DNA of 64,000 nucleotides from Rhodospirillaceae bacterium (GCA_028822445.1 JAPKDQ010000001.1:310001-374000); one strand, 5' to 3'. Shown: positions 36,214-45,057, counted from the stretch's first letter. Notes: generated by a model from the sequence alone, not told the origin. A program made the numbers and translations.

Positions 36214-36336
36214 AAAGGGGGTGCTTTCGTCCGAATTCGGCCTCTCGGCCTTGTTAAGGAGTAAGGCAGGTTTCGCTACAATCTTGCCCAAGCTAGGTTG
36301 TTTTTATAGCACGAGTGAACATTGGCATGGGAGCCC

Positions 36337-36624
36337 ATGATGAAGCTAGGTGCATTGGGGGTAACATCATCAGTAATTGCTTTCACCATCTGCGTTTGAT
36401 CAGTTAATGCGTTGCAGACCAAAGGTGTGCTGGTCTATGCGGACCCGAACATCAACCCGGGTCGCAGAGGTCATGACCCTCAATTCACCATGACCTAAGG
36501 CTCTATCAATGGCCGGACCTGTGATGCCTTCCGAAAGTGTGATGGGAATCAGTTTTGCATTGTGGAGGTATCCAACAACTTTTATGGCGACCTAGGCCCT
36601 GGCAGGCTGGTATTGCTGCGGTAA
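36337..36624 (+). pseudogene. Secreted Cys-rich (galactose-lectin-like) protein with two in-frame stops
   Basis: A single frame of 96 codons begins MMKLGALGVTSSVIAFTICV, a good signal peptide. It is broken by TGA at 36397 just before a plausible VNA-LQ cleavage point, continues in frame, is broken again by TAA at 36496, and continues to TAA 36624. The last part reads RTCDAFRKCDGNQFCIVEVS, then NNFYGDLGPG. This recalls the C-x-G-x-x-x-C-x-x-x-V-x-N...GDPxPG signature of SUEL/galactose-binding lectin domains. Two stops without any frameshift indicate a recently inactivated small exported protein. Confidence 0.5.
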
Positions 36625-36787
36625 TCAGCGGTGCATCTAGAGCACGCTAAAACGGTGCGCCGCCAAGATGCTAGCGCCGGACATGGGCGCAATCCATGAG
36701 CTGCTCTGGAAACGGAAGATGTAGGATAACAAATGTCACACACCTGCCGTTGACCTGGGGCATCTTCAGCCTCATGTTCAGTGCGTT

Positions 36788-37819
36788 ATGGAAGCACTTA
36801 AAATCAAAGCCTTCGTCCTTCTCAACCAGCTCGTCACAGCGATAAAAGGCCTGTTGGGCCGCCTGTTTGAGGTGATCAAAAGTGTCGTCGTCCTCGGTGC
36901 TGCAGGCACCCCATCGCCGCTACCTTTACGCATAGGTGCCGCCTTCTTGGCGCTCTTTATCATTTACTATGGCGTTGGCATGGCCTGGTACAACACCATC
37001 GCCGATGATCTCTGGTTTGAACCGTCCGAAGAATTTGTCGTCACTGGCGGTTCCAAAGCTGTTGGTACCGCTGCCGCGCTGGTTGATCTCGAAGCCAACC
37101 GCTGGTCGCCCAACAAGCCCTGGCTGCACCCGGCCTATGGCCTTGACAACATGCCGAACTACCAACTTGGTATTCTGTACGCTGCCTCTCGCTTTGCAAT
37201 TGAGCTGGGCGATGTACTTGGTCGCACCCGAGGGTCTTCTGCCATTGACCCTGATTTAGATCGCGCTGCTGGTTTGCTCAAATACAATGGCACCATTTGG
37301 TATTGGGGCTCGGGTAATTTTGTCCCCACCGCCACGGCAGACTCTCAATACCGCGAAGGTGTTGCGGCCCTTGTATCCTATAACCAGCGTCTGGCTGATG
37401 GCGATGCCACCTACGAGCGTCGCGCCGATAACCTAATCGATCTGCTCAACCGCATCGCGTCTGATCTCGGCTCTGCATCTGCCGCGCTGGATGAGCGCAC
37501 GTTACTCTCTAACGCTGGCTACTTTGACACCCGCGCCGATGATTTATTCTACAATATCAAAGGTCGCCTCTACGGTTATTCCCTCATTCTCCGCGACGTC
37601 GGAGACGATTTTGGCTCGGTTATTGGTGAGAAGCAGGCTAACGGCTTGTGGGATCAAATGCTTACTAGCCTGCGCACGGCGGCGGCGATGGATCCGTTAA
37701 TTGTGTCAAATGGCAAACAAGATGGCCTGTTCGTACCGTCTCACCTGTCGGCCCAGGGGTTTTACCTTCTGCGTGCGCGTACCCAGCTTAAAGAACTCAC
37801 TGATACCTTAACCAAGTAG
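36788..37819 (+). CDS. DUF2333 family membrane protein
   Basis: A 343-residue protein of DUF2333, an uncharacterised proteobacterial family. A membrane helix lies at about residues 47-64 (LRIGAAFLALFIIYYGVGMA). The large C-terminal domain is probably periplasmic, with conserved-looking stretches VDLEANRWSPNKPW, HPAYGLDNMPNYQLG and FDTRADDLFYNIKGRLYGY. The fold is probably mainly helical. It is followed by msrB after 73 bases on the same strand. Confidence 0.85.
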   Translation: MEALKIKAFVLLNQLVTAIKGLLGRLFEVIKSVVVLGAAGTPSPLPLRIGAAFLALFIIYYGVGMAWYNTIADDLWFEPSEEFVVTGGSKAVGTAAALVDLEANRWSPNKPWLHPAYGLDNMPNYQLGILYAASRFAIELGDVLGRTRGSSAIDPDLDRAAGLLKYNGTIWYWGSGNFVPTATADSQYREGVAALVSYNQRLADGDATYERRADNLIDLLNRIASDLGSASAALDERTLLSNAGYFDTRADDLFYNIKGRLYGYSLILRDVGDDFGSVIGEKQANGLWDQMLTSLRTAAAMDPLIVSNGKQDGLFVPSHLSAQGFYLLRARTQLKELTDTLTK

Positions 37820-37892
37820 AGACTACACTGCGCGTCATCTATTGGTGTCGCCGGGCCGTATAGATTGACAGACTCATGAAGGAGCAGTTGCG

Positions 37893-38297
37893 ATGTCTTA
37901 TAAAGTTGAAAAAACAGATGACGAGTGGAAAACCGAGTTAACCCCCGAGCAGTTCCATATACTTCGCGACAAGGGCACAGAGCGCGCGTGGACCGGCGTT
38001 TATAACGATTTCAAAGGTGACGGACAATTCCATTGCTCCGGTTGTGGTGCTGCGTTGTTTGATGCGGGCACCAAGTTTGATTCCGGATCCGGTTGGCCCA
38101 GCTTCTACGACATGGTCAACCCCGATGCGGTGAAAGAAAACCGCGATGTCACCCATGGCATGGTGCGATCCGAGGTTGTCTGCGCCTCCTGCGACGGCCA
38201 CCTCGGTCATGTCTTCCCCGATGGCCCTAACCCAACCGGGCTACGCTATTGCATTAACTCCGTCTCTATCGTTCACGAGGCCGACAAAGAGAAGTAG
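37893..38297 (+). CDS. msrB: Peptide-methionine (R)-S-oxide reductase
   Basis: A 134-residue MsrB, which reduces the R form of methionine sulfoxide in oxidised proteins. The structural zinc site is formed by Cys48, Cys51 (CSGC), Cys97 and Cys100 (CASC), and the catalytic residue is Cys120 in [18 protein letters not shown] is present. There is no signal peptide, so it is cytoplasmic. A ribosome site (aaggagc) precedes ATG 37893. It is followed after 20 bases by a DUF427 gene. Confidence 0.96.
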   Translation: MSYKVEKTDDEWKTELTPEQFHILRDKGTERAWTGVYNDFKGDGQFHCSGCGAALFDAGTKFDSGSGWPSFYDMVNPDAVKENRDVTHGMVRSEVVCASCDGHLGHVFPDGPNPTGLRYCINSVSIVHEADKEK

Positions 38298-38317
38298 GTG
38301 AGCAGGGAAGTAGCCTG

Positions 38318-38800
38318 ATGGGCTCTGGCAGTCGTATAAAAGAATCTGTGTGGGATTATCCGCGCCCACCCGGGCTTGAACCCGATACCCGCCACGTGCG
38401 GGTTGAGTTTGCCGGAGAAACCATCGCCTCCAGCAGTGGCGCTTACCGAGTGTTGGAAACCAGCCACCCGCCATCCTTTTACATTCCCGCCGGCGATGTG
38501 AATTTTAATTTCTTGGCCGGCTCGTCCAAGCAATCTTTCTGCGAATGGAAGGGTATGGCCGAGTACTGGTCGGTCAATGTTGGCCTGCAAGTAGTCGACA
38601 ATGTGGGTTGGAGTTACCCCAAACCCACCAAGCGCTATGCTGCCATTAAAGATTACGTCTCTTTCTATCCCAGTAAAATGTACTCCTGCTTTGTTGGAGA
38701 TGAACAGGTGCAAGCTCAAGAAGGAGAGTTCTATGGCGGTTGGATCACGTCCGAAATCGAAGGCCCCTTCAAAGGCGGCCCTGGCACCTGGGGGTGGTGA
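38318..38800 (+). CDS. DUF427 family protein
   Basis: A 160-residue protein of the DUF427 (NTP_transf_9) family, a small beta-rich fold of unknown role common in actinobacteria and proteobacteria. The recognised body includes WDYPRPPGLEP, HVRVEFAGETIASS, ETSHPPSFYIPAGDV and the end GGWITSEIEGPFKGGPGTWGW (given in parts: GGWITSEIEGPF and KGGPGTWGW). It is cytoplasmic and co-oriented with msrB. The stop TGA shares a base with the next start (TGATG). Confidence 0.85.
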   Translation: MGSGSRIKESVWDYPRPPGLEPDTRHVRVEFAGETIASSSGAYRVLETSHPPSFYIPAGDVNFNFLAGSSKQSFCEWKGMAEYWSVNVGLQVVDNVGWSYPKPTKRYAAIKDYVSFYPSKMYSCFVGDEQVQAQEGEFYGGWITSEIEGPFKGGPGTWGW

Positions 38801-39207
38801 TGAAAACGAAATTTCTATTAAACGATCTCGCGCTCATCGTGTTGGGATTGGTTTCTGCTTATGTCGCGGGGGTCTACGTCTTGAGTTTTAATTCAAGAAT
38901 TGTCATTTTTATGATCGTTTTGACGGTTCTTTTTTATCTTCCTTATCTCGTCCAGATCTTAAGAAACAGGCTTTATCCGGTCAGAGACCTGGACACGAAA
39001 GACCAAGGTAGAAAGCCAAAGAAAACGATGGTTGCTGATTTCTTATTGGCCACCGGCGGCTTAACGATTGTATTTTTTATGTCTGAGTTCCTGGTTCCCT
39101 TAGACGCGATGATGACAAGTGTTGCCCTATTTTTGATCGCTATAAGGTACACGCCCCATCTGGTAAAGAGTTACCGAGAGGGGCGGGGGTTCGTTCGACA
39201 TCGATGA
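38800..39207 (+). CDS. Small four-helix membrane protein of unknown family
   Basis: A 135-residue protein starting MKTKFLLNDLALIVLGLVSA. Four hydrophobic segments are visible (about residues 9-28, 32-52, 75-95 and 98-114), with positively charged loops (RNRLYPVRDLDTKDQGRKPKK). The start overlaps the DUF427 stop as TGATG, so it is translationally coupled to it. No family was recognised. Confidence 0.65.
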   Translation: MKTKFLLNDLALIVLGLVSAYVAGVYVLSFNSRIVIFMIVLTVLFYLPYLVQILRNRLYPVRDLDTKDQGRKPKKTMVADFLLATGGLTIVFFMSEFLVPLDAMMTSVALFLIAIRYTPHLVKSYREGRGFVRHR

Positions 39208-39381
39208 ACGCGTGAATACGGCGTAGTTAATTTGAATGAGACGCTCTTGAAATGTGGTAAAGTTATACCCCGTACACAATTGATGATTTGTGCGGTCAGC
39301 ATAAGCACTGATTTTCCCGCCTACTTGTGCTGACTATTTGCACGCAGCCGTCATTGGAACTTTATTTTTAACAACTCTGGC

Positions 39382-39615
39382 TTGTCAGGAAGACGAATCG
39401 ACTACGTGGCTGTTCGGCGCTATTTCAAAGTGGCTGGCAGTCATACTGCAGCAACCGCTAGCTATATGGCTCACGAGTAAAATTTACCGGCGAATTCAAT
39501 ACACTATCGCCTGGGCAAAGAGATTGAGACGGTCGCAGACTGGCTCGACGCCATTCCTAAAACGGCCAGAGTACTCGACCTTGGTTGCGGCGCTGGCACC
39601 TGGACGGCCTTAAGA
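39382..39615 (+). pseudogene. N-terminal remnant of a SAM-dependent methyltransferase
   Basis: In one frame the residues before TAA 39478 (ASYMAHE) are followed in frame by SIHYRLGKEIETVADWLDAI, then ARVLDLGCGAGTWTAL. The last piece is class I methyltransferase motif I (VLDLGCGxGxW), the SAM-binding loop. There is no start codon with similarity, one internal stop, and the rest of the gene is missing where the downstream hydrolase gene begins. It is a truncated dead gene. A different frame starting TTG 39338 has a lipoprotein-like N-terminus but is incompatible with this and is probably chance. Confidence 0.55.
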
Positions 39616-39619
39616 AAGT

Positions 39620-40402
39620 TTACGCCTCCAAAAACTCTTCCACCAATGCCGCCAACTCGTTAGGTTTTTCGTAAAAGCAGAACGCGCCGGCATCCGCCAT
39701 CACCGTGCGGGTGCTGTTGGGAATAATATCCGACAGCTTTTCTTGGCCGCTGACGAAGCTATCCAGATCGCCTTGGATCAATAGCACTGGGCATTTCAAA
39801 TTGGCGCAGGCCTCGCCTTTGTTCCATTTCAGAATCGGATCGTGAGCATCAAAGGGTTTTAGCCGTTCTTTCATGTTGTTGAGGAAGATGCGATGCATCA
39901 TATCCATGGATGTGTCTGGCCCACCCAACTTGGCGTAGATACCCCACATCTTTTTGAGGAACGCGCCGTCTTTCGTGATTGCCTCTTCGGTGGTGTGGCG
40001 ATCCTTCAACATTTCTGCTGCCGCTTCCTGACTACGGTAACCCGTTCCGGAGGCAACGATATGCGTGACCCGGTCTGGGATAGCGGCAGCAATATCGATG
40101 GCAATGGACGCGCCGCCGTGGTGGCCGAGTAAGGCCGCGCTGTCGATGCCCAAGCCGTCCATGGCTTGGATCACCGTGCGGGTGTAGTCGCCCATGGTCG
40201 GTTCGTGCGGCGGGTTGGCAGACATGCCGTGGCCCAGCCATTCTATGGCCCACAGAGTGTGGCTATTGGACAGCAAGGGCGCGAGGTCTGTGTATTCGTC
40301 CGAGGTCTGTGTAGACTGATGAAGCAGAATCAGATTGGGTCCGTTACCGGTGGTCCAGTAGTGCAGTTGCCCCATGTCCGTATCGACGTAGCCGCGTTTC
40401 AT
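39620..40402 (-). CDS. Alpha/beta hydrolase fold protein with atypical elbow (copy A)
   Basis: A 260-residue alpha/beta hydrolase. The nucleophile elbow reads GHHGG (Gly93 to Gly97), with His95 where Ser, Cys or Asp is normal. The acid position near IQGDLDSFV looks kept. The C-terminal catalytic-His region reads MADAGAFCFYEKP, without the usual GHxxxxExP histidine. It may therefore be a non-hydrolytic homologue, use a different mechanism, or bind a ligand. It is cytoplasmic. A second hydrolase homologue with the same kind of elbow lies next upstream on the same strand. Confidence 0.82.
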   Translation of the reverse strand: MKRGYVDTDMGQLHYWTTGNGPNLILLHQSTQTSDEYTDLAPLLSNSHTLWAIEWLGHGMSANPPHEPTMGDYTRTVIQAMDGLGIDSAALLGHHGGASIAIDIAAAIPDRVTHIVASGTGYRSQEAAAEMLKDRHTTEEAITKDGAFLKKMWGIYAKLGGPDTSMDMMHRIFLNNMKERLKPFDAHDPILKWNKGEACANLKCPVLLIQGDLDSFVSGQEKLSDIIPNSTRTVMADAGAFCFYEKPNELAALVEEFLEA

Positions 40403-40580
40403 GGTCGCGTCCTTCCTGTGCTCTAGGTGGGTTCTGTGCTCTTTCTATTTTGGTCTAGGCTATTGGCCTAAGGGCAAGATGCTCGGATGTTTGATGCAAC
40501 ATTGTAACCCACTAGAAATTTTGGTGCATGAGCTCTAACCGCTATTTTTCAATTACTTTTATCCGATCGCTTTTTTGCGG

Positions 40581-41438
40581 TCACTTTGCTGCGTCAGGCC
40601 AGGCATCTGAATCGAGGAAAGGCCTAACAAACGCTGACGTTTCTTCTGGGTGATAGTCCAGAAAGCCGTGCCCCCAATCCATCAGCTCAATGATTTTTCC
40701 GTTGGTTAGATGTGGAGCGATGCGCCGGGTGTACTTCACCAGGTCATCGTTGGTATTGATGATCAGAATCGGCTGTTTCACAGCGGGGATATTCTCGGGG
40801 TAGGTGTAAGAGAACGCTGCGGCGTGTCCCCAGTGTTTGCGCTCACCGCCCTTAATGTGATCTGGGAAGGCATGCATGATGTCTGCCGGGGTGTGCTCGG
40901 GTCCACGCCATCGCCATAGGCCAGCCCAACTGTGAAGCAGGTGGGTGCCATCTGCCACCGGGGTATCTGGGCTACCCATCTCATCATTCTGCTTTACCAG
41001 GTCTTCGGCGGTGTAGATCGGGGTTGAAATGAGGACGAGGTGCTTAATCCGGTCCGGCTGTTGCTGCGCAAGCTCAACGCAGGTTTTTGAGCCTGTGTGA
41101 TAGCCCATGACGTCGGCCTCTTTAATGTTCAAGGCGTCGATCACGTCTGTCATAGCCTTAGCAAACGTCGCAATCGTCGGCTGCTCTGAAGGGAAGTCAG
41201 ACATGCCGTAGCCCGGCGTGTCCGGTGCAACGATCAGACGGTCTTTGCCCATTTCGCCGAGCCAGGTATCGTAGACGATGCCTGACGACGGACTAAGGTG
41301 AAAGCAAATCATAGGTCTCTTTTTGCTGTTGGGGTCGCCCGCCATACGGAGGTGAATTTGGCCCTCGCGGCTATCGATGTAGGTGCGGCGGATCGGGGCT
41401 GAGCCCGGCTTAGCATGTGGGGTGGCGGGGTAGGTCAT
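40581..41438 (-). CDS. Alpha/beta hydrolase fold protein with atypical elbow (copy B)
   Basis: A 285-residue alpha/beta hydrolase. The elbow is GYHTG (Gly112 to Gly116), with His114 at the nucleophile position. The C-terminal His is kept in DWGHGFLDYHPEE (His257). FHLSPSSG forms the oxyanion loop. Alpha/beta hydrolases with a GYHTG elbow are known in sequence databases, but to my knowledge lack an established mechanism. GGAGAGATCTC precedes ATG 41438. A decayed frame lies directly upstream. Confidence 0.82.
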   Translation of the reverse strand: MTYPATPHAKPGSAPIRRTYIDSREGQIHLRMAGDPNSKKRPMICFHLSPSSGIVYDTWLGEMGKDRLIVAPDTPGYGMSDFPSEQPTIATFAKAMTDVIDALNIKEADVMGYHTGSKTCVELAQQQPDRIKHLVLISTPIYTAEDLVKQNDEMGSPDTPVADGTHLLHSWAGLWRWRGPEHTPADIMHAFPDHIKGGERKHWGHAAAFSYTYPENIPAVKQPILIINTNDDLVKYTRRIAPHLTNGKIIELMDWGHGFLDYHPEETSAFVRPFLDSDAWPDAAK

Positions 41439-41459
41439 GAGATCTCTCCATCATCCGTC

Positions 41460-41759
41460 TTAAAAAAAGCGTTCAGGCAGCATACGCCGAAGCACAGTAT
41501 CTTTGTCTATCATGTGATGTTTGATGGCTTCTGTCTCTTGCACGCTAACCGGGGCTAAAACCGTCCAGCCGGTCTAGACATGAAGTTTGTAAGAGCGACG
41601 AGCGGTGTCGGTGTTGTATTCAGAGAAGGTTAGCAAGTCGCGCGGAGTGTTCGGGAAGTTGCATGGGGCAACATCACCCACGCATTTCCGACCATCTAAG
41701 TGATGCTTCAATACAAACCCTAAGGACCCATATGTGAGGCGCGGTGGCTCTGTCCATAG
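41460..41759 (-). pseudogene. Decayed unidentified frame with one internal stop
   Basis: On the minus strand one frame reads about 61 codons (including GFVLKHHLDGRKCVGDVAPC and TPRDLLTFSEYNTDTARRSY), then TAG at 41574-41576. It then continues 37 more codons (GWTVLAPVSVQETEAIKHHM) to TAA 41460. Residue use looks protein-like on both sides of the stop, which suggests the 3' end of a dead gene. I do not recognise the family. It fills most of the gap between the hydrolase at 40581 and the small secreted protein at 41785. Confidence 0.4.
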
Positions 41760-41784
41760 TCAGGCTAGATTGATAAGGTTGGCC

Positions 41785-42258
41785 ATGATGAACAAAAGCC
41801 TATGTGCGACCCTAACTTTAGTGTTTGGCCCGATACTCTTGTGTGCAGTGTCTCCCGCCGGGGCCGTTTCAGACGATGCCAATCCCTGGTTGGCCATTGA
41901 GAGTGCCCTCTGTGTTGTCCATCGCACCGTCGACTATTCGGCCTTTGTCGGTGCTTCTGTTCGCTTTGATACAGCTGAGTGGACGGGTGCCCTGAACGGG
42001 CTCCCAACCCACTGTCATCTGGCCGGGATTATGACGGATGGCGAACCATTTGATGTCAAAATACCGATGGTGTGGAACGGGCAGGTTTTTCCAGCCAGTT
42101 GCGATATGTCAATGCCAAGCCCAGTCGAAAGCATGGATGCTTTAAGCAAAGGCACGATCGCTGCTTTTGGACCTGTTTCTGGAAGGACAGCCAAGCTATT
42201 GCGTGCAGTTAGTGCGCAGCAGCGGGATACATCGTTTGTTGGGATACCCTGTGATTAG
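41785..42258 (+). CDS. Small secreted protein resembling the N-terminus of tannase/feruloyl esterase
   Basis: A 157-residue protein from ATG 41785 (ATG 41788 also possible). The signal peptide is MMNKSLCATLTLVFGPILLC, ending near SPAGA. The segment LPTHCHLAGIMTDGEPFDVK followed by IPMVWNGQVFP resembles the N-terminal part of tannase/feruloyl esterase family proteins (LPxHCxVxGxI...FxVxLPxxWNG). The catalytic domain with Ser, Asp and His is absent. It is either a truncated remnant or a small domain that stands alone. Several cysteines suggest disulfides. No neighbour is co-oriented. Confidence 0.55.
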   Translation: MMNKSLCATLTLVFGPILLCAVSPAGAVSDDANPWLAIESALCVVHRTVDYSAFVGASVRFDTAEWTGALNGLPTHCHLAGIMTDGEPFDVKIPMVWNGQVFPASCDMSMPSPVESMDALSKGTIAAFGPVSGRTAKLLRAVSAQQRDTSFVGIPCD

Positions 42259-42309
42259 ACGGCCGCTTGTTTTTCGAATTGTCTGCGAGGGCGGAACTAG
42301 AGTTTAAGG

Positions 42310-43572
42310 CTACTGACGCAGTGCCTGTTTCGGCGCGTTATAGTCTGTATTGTGCTCTGGGAAGGCTTCGTGCCCTTTGAGCATGTAGTTCCAGTACATC
42401 AACGGTAGGCCAGTTCTTTTGATCCACCAATAGGACCGCCGCTCTTTGCGTGGGTCTAGGGCAAACGTCGGTGTGACTTTCCCGCCGTAGGTAAATTCCG
42501 CCATCAGTACTTTGCCATATGCCGTCGTCAGCGGGCAGGAGCCATAGCCGTCGTAGCCTTCTTCGTCGATGCTGCCGCCCTGGATTAAGGCGAGCAAGTT
42601 GCGCACAACCACAGGCGCTTGCTTGCGGATGGCTGCGGCTGTTTTTGAATTGGGTGTGGAGCAGGCGTCGCCAAGGCTAAACACGTTGGGATGTGTGGTT
42701 GATTGCATGGAATGCTTATGGACATCGACCCAGCCGCTATCGTTCGATACGGCTGAATCTTTAACGACACGAAGCGGCCCTTGAGGCGGTACCGCGTGGA
42801 GCAGGTCGTAGTCCATCTCGATGGTCTGGCCTTCGTTATCGCCACCAACCACAGCAAAAGTTGCGCGTTTTCTGGTGCCATCGATTTTGGTCAGATTGTG
42901 ATGGAAATGCTTATGAATGCCATAGTCATCCGCAATCTTAGCAAGCTCGCGGGCGAAGAATGGAACGCCGAACATGGATGGGCTTTGCGGCAGGAAGTGA
43001 ACGTTGCAGTCCTGCAAGATGCCGCCACGACGCAGATAGTCGGCCATTAGGTAAGCGATCTTCTGCGGTGCACCAGGGCACTTGATAGGCATTGCCGGCT
43101 GCGTGAAGAGGGCGGTGCCGCCGCGCGGAAATGCTTTGATGCTTTCCCATGTATATTCTACGTGCTTTGGCGAATAATTGGAGCATACGCCGTTGCGGCC
43201 GATGTTTTCAGCTAAACCCTCAATACTCGACCAGTTGCAGATAAGACCGGGGCAAACGACGAGAAAATCATAAGTGATCTCGCCGCCCCTAGAGAGACCA
43301 ACTTTTTTGTCATCTGGATCAATGTTTACGGCTGAGTCTTGGATCCATTGTACGCCGTCGGGAATGAGCCTGGCTTCGTCCCTGCGCGTATCCTTCAGTT
43401 TATAAGAGCCTGCACCTACCAGCGTAAACGCGGGCTGGTAATAGTGATCGCTAGACGGGTCGATGATTGCAATGTCCAATTCATCACCGTGGGCATGGTT
43501 TTGTAGTGAGGCTGCAACGGTAATTCCAGCACTGCCGCCGCCGACGATAAGAATTTGATGATGTCTGGCCAT
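42310..43572 (-). CDS. sqr: Sulfide:quinone oxidoreductase, SQOR-like (type II)
   Basis: A 420-residue flavoprotein that oxidises sulfide and passes electrons to quinone at the membrane. The FAD motif is LIVGGGSAGITVAASL (residues 8-23). Redox cysteines are Cys165 in IKCPGAPQK and Cys346 in GYGSCPLTT, matching the two cysteines of mitochondrial SQOR (KCAGAPQK and TSCPLVT) and marking it as type II. There is no signal peptide; the C-terminal region (LPLMYWNYMLKG) may attach to the membrane. The upstream neighbour on the same strand is a Na+/alanine symporter with a 39-base gap. No persulfide dioxygenase is seen in the window. Confidence 0.88.
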   Translation of the reverse strand: MARHHQILIVGGGSAGITVAASLQNHAHGDELDIAIIDPSSDHYYQPAFTLVGAGSYKLKDTRRDEARLIPDGVQWIQDSAVNIDPDDKKVGLSRGGEITYDFLVVCPGLICNWSSIEGLAENIGRNGVCSNYSPKHVEYTWESIKAFPRGGTALFTQPAMPIKCPGAPQKIAYLMADYLRRGGILQDCNVHFLPQSPSMFGVPFFARELAKIADDYGIHKHFHHNLTKIDGTRKRATFAVVGGDNEGQTIEMDYDLLHAVPPQGPLRVVKDSAVSNDSGWVDVHKHSMQSTTHPNVFSLGDACSTPNSKTAAAIRKQAPVVVRNLLALIQGGSIDEEGYDGYGSCPLTTAYGKVLMAEFTYGGKVTPTFALDPRKERRSYWWIKRTGLPLMYWNYMLKGHEAFPEHNTDYNAPKQALRQ

Positions 43573-43611
43573 GTCTGGGGTCCAATTTGTCTCGATGATT
43601 TATTTAGCAGT

Positions 43612-44979
43612 TTAGGTATCGCTTTTTTCAACAAGCTTTCGCCCACCTGATAAACGATCCGAGGTAATTTTGAAGATGATTGGGCTCAATAGTAAGAGCG
43701 CAAGGAGGTTTGGTACAGCCATCAGTGCGTTCATGATGTCTGCCATCAGCCAAATGGCTTCTAAGCTGGTGAGGGCGCCGACAGGGATAACTGCACACCA
43801 CAGAACCCGGAACGGGGTTATTGCCTTCGGGCCAAATAGGTATTCAGCGCAGCGCTCGCCGTAATAGCTCCAGCCTAGAATAGTTGTGAATGCAAAGACC
43901 ATGAGGGCGAGCACAACGATGTAGTTGCCATAGGGCAGGGCGTTGCTAAAGGCGATGGTCGTCATGGTTGCACCATTCTCTCCGCTCATCCAGGCGCCGG
44001 TCACGATGATGACGAGCGCTGTCATGGTGCAGACGACAATCGTATCGATGAACGTCCCGAGCATGCCAATGGCCCCTTGTCGCACAGGGTCGTTGGTCTT
44101 GGCGGCGGCGTGGGCAATTGGAGCTGAACCAAGTCCGGCTTCGTTGGAAAAGATACCGCGTGCGACGCCAAACCGAATGGCAGCCATAACGGCAGCGCCA
44201 GCAAACCCACCTGTCGCCGCCGTGCCGGTGAAGGCGTCGGAGACAATCATTGCGAGGGCTGCGGGAATCTCAGCCACATTCATTGCTAAAATGATCAAGC
44301 TCGCGCTGATGTAGAACACGACCATGATTGGCACCAGTTTCCCAGCGACTTGAGCGATACGCTGAATGCCGCCGATCAAAACCATGGCTGTTAATGTGAG
44401 GACAACAAAGGCTGTGATCCACATGGGAATGCCAAGGTTGGATTCCAACACGTCGGAGATTGAATTTGCCTGAACAGTGTTACCAGCGCCCAGTCCGGCG
44501 CAAATTGCGAGCAGAGCGAAGGCCGTGCCGAGCCATGTCCATTTCGGACCGAGGCCATTCTTAATGTAATACATCGGTCCGCCGACATAGCGACCATCTT
44601 CATCAATTTCGCGGAAATGTACGGCCATCACCGCTTCGCCGTATTTTGTCGCCATGCCGACGAGGGCCGTCATCCACATCCAGAAGATCGCGCCGGGTCC
44701 ACCAAGAAAGATGGCGGTAGCTACACCTGCAATATTCCCGGTACCCACCGTCGCAGACAGAGCGGTCATGAGGGCTTTAAAGGGGGATATTTCACCGTCA
44801 CCCGCGGCATCGTCACCCGCATCTTTACTGAATAGAACGCCAAGCGCTTCCGGCAGGCGGCGGATCGACATACCTTTGAGGCCGACGGTTAGATATAGGC
44901 CTATTCCAAGTAGAGGAAACATCATGATCAGCCATACCCAATTGCTAATCAGACCTAAAACGCCGGTAAAGTTTTCCAT
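43612..44979 (-). CDS. Sodium:alanine symporter, AGCS family
   Basis: A 455-residue inner membrane Na+/amino acid symporter with about ten or eleven hydrophobic helices. Typical AGCS segments are present: ALSATVGTGNIAGVATAIFL, GGPGAIFWMWMTALVGMATK, RGIFSNEAGLGSAPIAHAAA and TILGWSYYGE. These match AgcS of Methanococcus and alanine/glycine carriers such as DagA. The precise amino acid is not determinable. It lies upstream of and on the same strand as sqr. Confidence 0.92.
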   Translation of the reverse strand: MENFTGVLGLISNWVWLIMMFPLLGIGLYLTVGLKGMSIRRLPEALGVLFSKDAGDDAAGDGEISPFKALMTALSATVGTGNIAGVATAIFLGGPGAIFWMWMTALVGMATKYGEAVMAVHFREIDEDGRYVGGPMYYIKNGLGPKWTWLGTAFALLAICAGLGAGNTVQANSISDVLESNLGIPMWITAFVVLTLTAMVLIGGIQRIAQVAGKLVPIMVVFYISASLIILAMNVAEIPAALAMIVSDAFTGTAATGGFAGAAVMAAIRFGVARGIFSNEAGLGSAPIAHAAAKTNDPVRQGAIGMLGTFIDTIVVCTMTALVIIVTGAWMSGENGATMTTIAFSNALPYGNYIVVLALMVFAFTTILGWSYYGERCAEYLFGPKAITPFRVLWCAVIPVGALTSLEAIWLMADIMNALMAVPNLLALLLLSPIIFKITSDRLSGGRKLVEKSDT

Positions 44980-45057
44980 TCGTAACCCCTAAGAATTTCC
45001 CCTAGCCTTTATGAGGCTGGGCTAAGCATAACGGTCTCTGGGGCGGGGCACAAAGGC

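Noticed and set aside
39338-39613. A 91-codon frame from TTG with a lipoprotein-like start (LTTLAC)
   Set aside because: A different frame over the same bases contains an unmistakable methyltransferase motif I, and the TTG has no ribosome site; the lipobox is probably chance.
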